A stretch of 64,000 nt of DNA from assembly GCA_018399015.1 (NCBI GenBank), contig CP073761.1, positions 1 through 64,000 on the forward strand. The letters run 5' to 3'. The DNA is from Cyanobium sp. M30B3 (GTDB lineage Bacteria > Cyanobacteriota > Cyanobacteriia > PCC-6307 > Cyanobiaceae). Position 1 is the stretch's first letter. Every line of letters begins with the position of its first letter. A program made the position numbers and the translations under genes. Under the pieces are notes generated by a model. That model was not told the origin of the DNA. It saw only the letters and a list, made by a program, of their open reading frames with translations, and did no database searches. This document shows positions 57,617-64,000 of the stretch, in pieces.

Positions 57617-58963
57617 GTGCTGCCCCCGCCGCCGCACCGCCGTTTGCTGGACTGGCAGCACCCCCGGGCAGCTGCCGTGCGCCTGTCGCGCCCTACCTCT
57701 GGTCCAGCCTCTGGTCCACCCGTCTACCTCTGCGCCTTCCTCACCCTGCTCAATGATCGGCTGAGCGAGACGCTGATCTTCCCGCTGCTGCCCTTCCTGC
57801 TGGCCGGCTTCACCAACGACGGCCGCACCCTGGGACTGCTCACCGGCAGTTACGCCGTGGCCCAGTTCCTGGCCACGCCGCTGATCGGCGCCCTCAGCGA
57901 CCGCTACGGCCGCCGGCCGGTGATGGCCGTGTGCGTGGCCGGCACGGTGCTGGGCCTGGCGGTGTTCGCCGCCACGATCGCCACCGACTGGAGTGCCATC
58001 CCCTGGGCCGCCGGTAGCGGCCTGCCCCTGGCCCTGCTGTTCGCCGGCCGGCTGCTGGATGGGGCCAGCGGCGGCACCGCCGCCACCGCGGCCGCCGTGC
58101 TGGCCGACGTGTCGCCACCGGAGAAGCGGGCCAAGGCCTTCGGCCTGATCGGTGTGGCCTTCGGGCTGGGCTTCATCCTCGGCCCGGCGCTCGGGGGCCT
58201 GCTGGGCCGCCTGAACGTGAATCTGCCGTTGCTGATCGCGGTGCTGATCGCCGTGATGAACCTGGTGCTGGTGCTGGTGGCGCTGCCGGAAACCCACCCC
58301 ATCTCCGCCCGGATCCCCCTGCCGCGCAAACGCGAACTACAGCCCTTCACCCAGCTGTCGCGGGTGTTCAGCAACCCGCGGGTGCGCCGCCTGTGCAGCG
58401 CCTTCTTTCTGTTTTTTCTGGCCTTCAGCGGTTTCACCGGTGTGCTGGTGCTGTATTTCAAGCAGCGCTTCGGCTGGGGGCCCGGGCTGGCCGGCGCCGC
58501 CTTCCTGGTGGTGGGCGTGGTGGCCACGGTGGTGCAGGGCGGCCTGATCGGACCGCTGGTGAAGCGCTTCGGCGAATGGCGCCTCACCATGGCGGGCCTC
58601 GGTTTCGTGATCGCCGGCTGCGCCCTGGTGCCCCTGGCCCGCCCCGGCCAGGCCGGGGCGCTGGTGTTCCCGGCCGTGGCCTGCCTGGCCCTGGGCACCG
58701 GCCTGGTCACCCCCTGCCTGCGGGCCCTGGTGTCCCAGAGGCTGGGCGACAGCGGCCAGGGAGCGGCTCTGGGCAGCCTGCAGGGTCTGCAGAGCCTGGG
58801 CAGCTTCATCGGTCCACCCTTGGCCGGACTGGCCTACGAAACTGTTGGCCGTACCAGTCCCTTCTGGATGGCAACCGCGCTGTTGGTGGCAGTAGGGGCA
58901 CTGGTGGCAGGAGGCAGGCGAAACCTCGAGCGCCGAAGCCGTCAAGCAGCCCCAACACAGTAG
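57617..58963 (+). CDS. Major facilitator superfamily transporter (TetA-like)
   Basis: 448 residues from GTG 57617, with about 12 membrane helices. The loop-2/3 MFS signature is [13 protein letters not shown]; a second copy-like motif lies in [26 protein letters not shown] and [14 protein letters not shown] resemble the tetracycline-resistance subfamily of drug/H+ antiporters, but the substrate is unknown. Divergent from moaC by 41 bases; the first 33 residues are Pro/Arg-rich and of uncertain start. Confidence 0.85.
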   Translation: MLPPPPHRRLLDWQHPRAAAVRLSRPTSGPASGPPVYLCAFLTLLNDRLSETLIFPLLPFLLAGFTNDGRTLGLLTGSYAVAQFLATPLIGALSDRYGRRPVMAVCVAGTVLGLAVFAATIATDWSAIPWAAGSGLPLALLFAGRLLDGASGGTAATAAAVLADVSPPEKRAKAFGLIGVAFGLGFILGPALGGLLGRLNVNLPLLIAVLIAVMNLVLVLVALPETHPISARIPLPRKRELQPFTQLSRVFSNPRVRRLCSAFFLFFLAFSGFTGVLVLYFKQRFGWGPGLAGAAFLVVGVVATVVQGGLIGPLVKRFGEWRLTMAGLGFVIAGCALVPLARPGQAGALVFPAVACLALGTGLVTPCLRALVSQRLGDSGQGAALGSLQGLQSLGSFIGPPLAGLAYETVGRTSPFWMATALLVAVGALVAGGRRNLERRSRQAAPTQ

Positions 58964-59081
58964 GCCGGCCGCATGATTGCTACGGTCAATCCATTGGCGG
59001 TCCTGCAGCCCCTGGCAAGCGGGCAGCGAAGCAGTCATCACCGAAACATCCTTCACCAAGACGGCAGTCACCACAACAGCC

Positions 59082-61253
59082 ATGGACGAACATTTTTGCG
59101 CCGATGTTCTAAGTGGCGAGAAATCCCTTCAAGTTTCGCCAGAACTCTATATAAACCGCGAACTCAGCTGGATCGAATTCAACTATCGCGTGCTGGCCCA
59201 GGCGCTCAACGAGCACACACCGCTGCTGGAGCAGGCCAAATTCAGCGCCATCTTCAGCAACAACCTCGATGAGTTCTTCATGGTGAGGGTCGCCTCCCTG
59301 AAGAGCCAGCAGGAAGCGGGTGTGGCCACCCTCAGCGACGACGGACGCACGGCCCAGGAACAACTGGAGGCCATCCAGGCCAAGCTCAGACCGCTGCTCG
59401 ATCTGCAGCAACAGCACTACCGCCATTCCCTCAAGAACCAGCTGGCAGAATATGGCGCGCTGCTGATCGATTACGCCAATCTCAACTCCCAGCAGCGGCA
59501 GTGGGTGGATGACACCTTCCGCACGGCCATCTTCCCGGTGCTGACGCCCCTGGCGGTGGATCCCTCCCACCCCTTCCCGTTCATCAGCAACCTCAGCCTG
59601 AATGTGGCCGTACTGGTGCGCGATCCCAGCACCGGTCAGCAACAGTTCGCAAGGGTGAAGGTGCCCCAGAAGATCCTGCCCCGGTTCGTGGAAGTGCCAC
59701 CCAACCTCAGCGGCAAGGAGCCCAGTCCCATGTTCACCGCCGTGCCGCTGGAGCAGGTGGTGGCCTTCAACCTCGGCCTGCTGTTCCCGGGCATGGTGGT
59801 GGAGGGCCACTACTTCTTCCGCATCACCCGCGACGCCGACCTGGAGCTGCGTGACCTGGAAGCCGACGACCTGATGGAGGCCATCGAGGAAGGGCTGCGC
59901 AAGCGGCGGCGGGGCGGCGAGGTGGTGCGCCTGGAGGTCACCGATGAGATGCCCGAATCGGTGGTGCAGCTGTTGATGGATGGCATGGCGGTGGAACCCG
60001 AGGACGTCTACCGGATCAACGGCCCCCTCGGCCTGGATGACCTGATGGGTCTGCTGGCCATCCCCCTGCCCCAGCTCAAGGACAAACCGTTCAAGGGGCG
60101 CACGGCCCCCGCCCTGGTGCGGGCCCAGAAAACCAACCTGGAGGACGGCTCCCTCAAGGCCGAGGAGTTCGAGAGCATCTTCTCGGTACTGCGTCGCGGG
60201 GACGTGCTGCTGCATCACCCCTTCGACCTGTTCTCCACCTCCGTGGAGGAATTCCTCAACCAGGCGGCCGACGACCCCGCCGTGCTGGCCATCAAGATGA
60301 CCCTCTACCGCACCTCCAGGGACTCGGCTGTGGTGGCGGCCCTGATCCGTGCCGCCGAGAACGGCAAGCAGGTGATGGCTTTGGTGGAGCTCAAGGCCCG
60401 CTTCGATGAGGACAACAACATCCAGTGGGCCCGCCAGCTCGAGCGCTCAGGCGTGCACGTGGTGTACGGGGTGATCGGCCTCAAGACCCACACCAAGATC
60501 ACCCTGGTGGTGCGGCGGGAGAAGCAGCTGCTGCGCAGCTATGTGCACGTGGGCACCGGCAACTACAACTCCAAGACCTCCAGCCTCTACACCGACCTGG
60601 GCCTGCTCACCGCCAGACCGGAGTACGGGGCCGACCTGGTGGAACTGTTCAATTATCTCACTGGCTTCTCCAAACAGCAGAGCTTCCGCCGCCTGCTGGT
60701 GGCGCCCGTCACCCTGCGCCGGGGAATGGAGGAGCTGATCTGCCGGGAAATCAGCCATTCCCTGGCCGGCCGCGGCGGCCACATCCGCGCGAAGATGAAT
60801 TCCCTGGTGGACCCACCGATCATCGCCCTGCTCTACCAGGCCTCCCAGGCCGGCGTGCGGATCGAGCTGGTGGTGCGCGGCATGTGCAGCCTCAGGCCCG
60901 GGCTTCCAGGGATCAGCGATCAGATCACCGTGGTGAGTGTGATCGGCCGGTTCCTGGAACATTCCCGCCTGTTCTGGTTTGCCAATGCCGGCGAACCGGA
61001 GGCCTTCATTGGCAGTGCCGACTGGATGCCCCGCAACCTCAATCGCCGCGTCGAGGCGGTGGCCCCGGTGGAGGACCCCCAGGCCCGCGGCCAAGTGGAG
61101 CAACTGCTGGCTCTCTACCTCAACGACCCCGGCGCCTGGCATATGGACAGCGAAGGCCAGTTCCAGCAGCGCCAGCAGGAGGGCGAGGGGCAGCTGGCCC
61201 AGGATGCGTTGATGAAGCGCTGGCGCGGCGGACTGGTGGCAGCCAACAGCTGA
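59082..61253 (+). CDS. ppk: Polyphosphate kinase 1
   Basis: Reversibly moves the terminal phosphate of ATP onto polyphosphate. About 723 residues from ATG 59082 (MDEHFCADVL); the frame runs open upstream to TTG 58977 but that portion looks non-coding. Typical blocks are YINRELSWIEFNYRVLAQAL, FSNNLDEFFMVRVA, HHPFDLFSTSVEEFLNQAADDPAVLAIKMTLYRT, the autophosphorylated His region VIGLKTHTKITLVVRRE, YVHVGTGNYNSKT and GSADWMPRNLNRRVE. Confidence 0.96.
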   Translation: MDEHFCADVLSGEKSLQVSPELYINRELSWIEFNYRVLAQALNEHTPLLEQAKFSAIFSNNLDEFFMVRVASLKSQQEAGVATLSDDGRTAQEQLEAIQAKLRPLLDLQQQHYRHSLKNQLAEYGALLIDYANLNSQQRQWVDDTFRTAIFPVLTPLAVDPSHPFPFISNLSLNVAVLVRDPSTGQQQFARVKVPQKILPRFVEVPPNLSGKEPSPMFTAVPLEQVVAFNLGLLFPGMVVEGHYFFRITRDADLELRDLEADDLMEAIEEGLRKRRRGGEVVRLEVTDEMPESVVQLLMDGMAVEPEDVYRINGPLGLDDLMGLLAIPLPQLKDKPFKGRTAPALVRAQKTNLEDGSLKAEEFESIFSVLRRGDVLLHHPFDLFSTSVEEFLNQAADDPAVLAIKMTLYRTSRDSAVVAALIRAAENGKQVMALVELKARFDEDNNIQWARQLERSGVHVVYGVIGLKTHTKITLVVRREKQLLRSYVHVGTGNYNSKTSSLYTDLGLLTARPEYGADLVELFNYLTGFSKQQSFRRLLVAPVTLRRGMEELICREISHSLAGRGGHIRAKMNSLVDPPIIALLYQASQAGVRIELVVRGMCSLRPGLPGISDQITVVSVIGRFLEHSRLFWFANAGEPEAFIGSADWMPRNLNRRVEAVAPVEDPQARGQVEQLLALYLNDPGAWHMDSEGQFQQRQQEGEGQLAQDALMKRWRGGLVAANS

Positions 61254-61403
61254 TCTGCCGCCCTTACAGCGCAACAGCATCAACGATCACAAAACTCGGT
61301 ATACCGGTGCCATTCGCGATTTGGCGAACTCAGCAGTTGTGCGCAAACCAGAAAATCTTCGCCATGACACACACCCAAAACCCACAGCGGTGCTATGTTC
61401 CGC

Positions 61404-61418
61404 CCAAATCTAATTTGG
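61404..61418. promoter_or_regulatory. Small palindrome upstream of the second sigma factor gene
   Basis: CCAAAT-CTA-ATTTGG (61404-61418) lies between a possible extended -10 (TGCTATGTT, 61391-61399) and the GTG start at 61429. Its last two bases are part of GGAGG (61417-61421), the likely ribosome binding site, so pairing or protein binding could mask it. Confidence 0.45.
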
Positions 61419-61428
61419 AGGCCTGGGT

Positions 61429-62424
61429 GTGGGGACGCCTGAGCAATCCGCTGACGGCGTCGATCGCATCGATCGCCGTGGGCGTTTCAACCAGAGCGCT
61501 TCAACGGCGCGCACGGCCGCGGCCAACCGGGGCTCCACGCGGCTGAGCAGCGACTCCATCGGCTGGTACCTCAGCACGATCGGCCGGGTGCCCCTGCTCA
61601 CTCCCGCCGAGGAGATCGAGCTGGCGCATCACGTTCAGGCTGGCAAGAAACTGCACGAACTGCCGGCCGACAGCCTCACCCCCCAGCAACGGCGCAAGCT
61701 GCGCATGGCCCAGCGCGCCCGTGACCGGATGATGGCCGCGAACCTGCGCCTCGTGGTGAGCGTGGCGAAGAAATACCAGAACCAGGGCCTGGAGCTGCTG
61801 GATCTGGTGCAGGAGGGGGCGATCGGCCTCGAGCGCGCCGTCGACAAGTTCGATCCGGCCATGGGCTACAAGTTCTCCACCTACGCCTACTGGTGGATCC
61901 GCCAGGGCATGACCCGGGCCATCGACAACAGCGCCCGCACCATCCGCCTGCCGATCCACGTGAGCGAGAAGCTCTCCAAGATCCGGCGCGTCACCCGCGA
62001 GCTCTCGCACCGCCTCGGCCGCCAGCCCAACCGGCTGGAGCTGGCCCATGCCCTGGACATGCGGCCCGAGGAGCTGGAGGAGCTGATGACCCAGAGCGCC
62101 CCCTGCGCCTCCCTCGATGCCCATGCCCGCGGCGACGAGGACCGCAGCACCCTTGGGGAACTGATCGCCGACCCCGCCAGCGGTGAGCACTTCGACAGCA
62201 TGGACCGGCTGCTGCAGAAGGAACACCTCGGCTCCTGGCTCTCCCAGCTGAACGAGCGGGAACAGACGATCCTCAAGCTGCGCTTCGGGCTGGAGGGTCA
62301 CGAGCCGCTCACCCTGGCGGAGATCGGCCGGCTGATCCATGTGTCCCGCGAGCGGGTGCGCCAGCTCGAGGCCAAGGCGATCATGCGCCTGCGCCTGCTC
62401 AGTAACCTGCATCAAGCCGCCTGA
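61429..62424 (+). CDS. Group 2 RpoD-like sigma-70 factor
   Basis: 331 residues from GTG 61429, preceded by GGAGG. Region 1.2 starts DSIGWYLSTIGRVPLLTPAEEIELA. Region 2 includes ANLRLVVSVAKKYQNQGLELLDLVQEGAIGL and FSTYAYWWIRQGM; region 3 HVSEKLSKIRRVTRELSHRLGRQP; region 4 LAEIGRLIHVSRERVRQLEAKAIMRLR. Region 1.1 is missing. It is distinct from the factor at 4.2 kb: both are group 2, but the non-core parts differ. Confidence 0.95.
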   Translation: MGTPEQSADGVDRIDRRGRFNQSASTARTAAANRGSTRLSSDSIGWYLSTIGRVPLLTPAEEIELAHHVQAGKKLHELPADSLTPQQRRKLRMAQRARDRMMAANLRLVVSVAKKYQNQGLELLDLVQEGAIGLERAVDKFDPAMGYKFSTYAYWWIRQGMTRAIDNSARTIRLPIHVSEKLSKIRRVTRELSHRLGRQPNRLELAHALDMRPEELEELMTQSAPCASLDAHARGDEDRSTLGELIADPASGEHFDSMDRLLQKEHLGSWLSQLNEREQTILKLRFGLEGHEPLTLAEIGRLIHVSRERVRQLEAKAIMRLRLLSNLHQAA

Positions 62425-62493
62425 GCCGGGCCCCTGACCCCAGCTCCGACAACAGCTTTCGACTGGCCCGGGCAACTCATCGGCGTCGCCGCC

Positions 62494-63135
62494 GTGGCTG
62501 CCTGGCTTGCCCTGCTGGCCGCTGCCGCCATGGCGGTGCGGCGACGCTGGAACGGCGAGGGAAGTGAGGGCCAGCGGGAATGGAGCCGCAAGCTGGTGCA
62601 CATCGGCAGCGGTGCCGTGGTGCTGATCGCCTGGATCTTTGCCATCGACCGCCGGATCGCCATCCCGGCGGCGGCCACCATCACCCTGCTGGCGGCCCTG
62701 AACCACCGGCTGCGGGTGCTGCCGGCCGTGGAGGACGTGGGCCGCGCCAGCTACGGCACCGTGGCCTATGGCGCCTCGATCACCCTGCTGCTCTGGCAGT
62801 TCTGGCCCGGCCAGCCGGCCACGGTGGCCGCCGGGGTACTGGTGATGGCGCTGGGTGATGGCCTGGCCGGCCTGGTGGGGCCGCTGTGGCCGTCGGCCAG
62901 CTGGCAGGTGCTGGGCCAGAGGCGCTCCCTCCTGGGCACCGCCACCATGGCCGCTGCCAGCCTGCTCGTGCTGGCGGGCCTGAGCCTGGCGGTGGGAGGG
63001 CCCACCTGGCCCCAGCTGCTGGCAATCGCCGCGGCGGCCACCCTGCTGGAGCAGCTGGCCGTGGGCGGCATCGACAACCTCAGCGTGCCGCTGGGGGTGG
63101 CCTGGCTCTGGCAGCAGTGCAGCGGGATCGGCTGA
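62494..63135 (+). CDS. Phytol kinase / dolichol kinase family membrane protein
   Basis: 213 residues from GTG 62494 with six or seven membrane helices. The family signature RKLVHIGSGAVV occurs near residue 30, and ALGDGLAGLVGPLWP is the CTP/NTP-binding-like motif. Homologues of the plant VTE5 type recycle phytol from chlorophyll breakdown, but other lipid alcohols cannot be excluded. The start is uncertain because the frame remains open upstream. It is convergent with the next gene. Confidence 0.8.
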   Translation: MAAWLALLAAAAMAVRRRWNGEGSEGQREWSRKLVHIGSGAVVLIAWIFAIDRRIAIPAAATITLLAALNHRLRVLPAVEDVGRASYGTVAYGASITLLLWQFWPGQPATVAAGVLVMALGDGLAGLVGPLWPSASWQVLGQRRSLLGTATMAAASLLVLAGLSLAVGGPTWPQLLAIAAAATLLEQLAVGGIDNLSVPLGVAWLWQQCSGIG

Positions 63136-63148
63136 ACCCCGGCGCGAT

Positions 63149-63487
63149 TCAGGCCCTCAGCAGGATTTCGCAGCGCTGCCCCCAGTCGTGGGTGGTGCCC
63201 AGTCCAGCCACGAGCAGGCGATCGGCGGGCTCCTCCTTCAAGCGCAGCTGCCACTGGCGGATCAGATCCGCCCGTTCCATCCAGGTCTGCACCACGGCCT
63301 GGTGAATGGCCTCCAGATCCCAGTGGCGCTGATGGCCGATGCGCTGGCCCCAACCGAGCAGGTCATCGAGCTGAAAGGGCCGGAAGCCAGCGAAGGCGGG
63401 GCCGTTGCCCGGATCGGGATGACACTGCTCCAGATGGAACAATTCCAACGGATCCGAGAGCCCACAGAACTGCAGCAGATAGGTCAT
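63149..63487 (-). CDS. Small protein of unknown function
   Basis: 112 residues from ATG 63487 (MTYLLQFCGLSDPLELFHLEQCHP). It is Trp/Gln/His/Leu-rich, with no signal peptide or membrane helix. FAGFRPFQLDDLLGWGQRIGH and HQAVVQTWMERADLIRQWQLRLKEEP look like a compact helical protein. I do not recognise a family. It is separated by 170 bases from the next gene on the same strand. The region upstream of its ATG remains open, but no good start exists there. Confidence 0.6.
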   Translation of the reverse strand: MTYLLQFCGLSDPLELFHLEQCHPDPGNGPAFAGFRPFQLDDLLGWGQRIGHQRHWDLEAIHQAVVQTWMERADLIRQWQLRLKEEPADRLLVAGLGTTHDWGQRCEILLRA

Positions 63488-63657
63488 TACAGACCTCCAA
63501 CTGAACTGAATCAAACCTATGGAGACAGGCCCAGGATGCTGTTCAGCAGGAACAGTTTGTTGCCAACAGCAGCAAATCGCCACCTGATTAAGCCCTTTGA
63601 ATGATTAGCACTCGAGTGATTGGAGTGCCAATTCCGGCTTCAACGAGCTCCGCTAAA

Positions 63658-64000
63658 TCAGGCCATCACCGCAGCGGCCGTGCTGCTGCGCACCGCCGCC
63701 GCCAGGCCCTCGAGCACCTCGGCCGTGGTGGCCGTGTCGATGCAGGCATCGGTGACGCTCTGGCCATAGGTGAGTTGGTTGAGGTCGGCGCTGATCTTCT
63801 GGTTGCCGGCCACCAGGTGGCTCTCCAGCATCACCCCCATCACGTGGCGGGAGCCGGCTGCCACCTGCTGCGCCACCTGTTCGGCCACGTCGGCCTGGCG
63901 CCGGTAGTCCTTGTTGGAGTTGCCGTGGCTGCAGTCCACCATCAGCCGGCAGGGCAGCCCCGCCGCCGCCAGGTCGCTGGCCGCCTGTTCGATCGCCTCG
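63658..64000 (-). CDS. 3-deoxy-7-phosphoheptulonate (DAHP) synthase, C-terminal part
   Basis: Class I AroF/G/H-type enzyme that makes DAHP at the entry of the shikimate pathway. The gene runs off the window at 64000. Visible are the metal/active-site block MVDCSHGNSNKDYRRQ, then GVMLESHLVAGNQ and LTYGQSVTDACID, all near the C terminus of the family. Whether it is the Phe-, Tyr- or Trp-sensitive type cannot be told from this part. The 170 bases between this stop and the next gene hold no clear feature. Confidence 0.93.
   Translation of the reverse strand, partial: EAIEQAASDLAAAGLPCRLMVDCSHGNSNKDYRRQADVAEQVAQQVAAGSRHVMGVMLESHLVAGNQKISADLNQLTYGQSVTDACIDTATTAEVLEGLAAAVRSSTAAAVMA

Overview
This window looks like chromosome of a high-GC picocyanobacterium of the Cyanobium / freshwater-brackish Synechococcus type. 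That is an inference from gene content: a cyanobacterial ferredoxin-nitrite reductase and NarB, a urea ABC transporter next to urease genes, two group-2 RpoD-like sigma factors, a nitrate reductase-associated protein, a GluR0-like channel and a phytol-kinase-like protein. Genes are tightly packed, often with ATGA, GTGA or TGATG overlaps. There are no rRNA genes, recognisable tRNAs, insertion sequences, prophage or CRISPR arrays, and no gene-free stretch exceeds 300 bases.

Layout. 1-7.8 kb: 3' part of gcvT, aspS, a glutamate-receptor-like channel, a sigma factor, dps and pyrG. 7.9-12.9 kb (minus): a type I secretion set of parvulin-like protein, CRP-domain ABC transporter and HlyD. 13-17.4 kb: queE, an ecotin-type protease inhibitor on the other strand, then queC-pabB-pabC. 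17.4-29.7 kb: the urea block, with hydrolase-ureE-ureF-ureG-urtABCDE on the minus strand and ureD-ureA-ureB-ureC divergent on the plus strand. 29.7-39.4 kb: an accessory region with a PilZ protein, an ATP-grasp / alpha-E / transglutaminase cassette, two orphan solute-binding proteins, one intact and one degenerate GGDEF protein, and a cupin. 39.5-51.7 kb: nitrate assimilation (cobA, a CbiX-like protein, nirA, a TrpD-like protein, an nrtABCD-type transporter, an amidotransferase, narB). 51.7-57.6 kb: nitrate reductase-associated protein and molybdenum cofactor genes (mobA, moaA, mog, moaD, moaE, moeA, moaC). 57.6-64 kb: an MFS transporter, ppk, a second sigma factor, a phytol-kinase-like protein, a small conserved-looking protein and the 3' part of a DAHP synthase gene.

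How the genes work together. About 30 kb is devoted to nitrogen scavenging. Urea is imported and hydrolysed by nickel urease. Nitrate is imported, reduced to nitrite by the molybdopterin enzyme NarB, then to ammonium by siroheme NirA. Siroheme and molybdenum cofactor genes sit beside their client enzymes. Three similar 14-base NtcA-like sites, sharing the core GTAACAA, lie upstream of urtA, nrtA and narB.

The most unusual signals are: (1) short tandem repeats laid over stop codons at several gene ends; (2) the accessory region between urease and siroheme/nitrite genes, which combines c-di-GMP signalling parts, orphan periplasmic sensors and a predicted amide-ligase/peptide cassette; (3) one-base frameshifts in ureE and in a solute-binding protein, both at G4/C4 runs; (4) a dense group of hairpins between dps and pyrG; (5) an ecotin with Arg at the reactive site.
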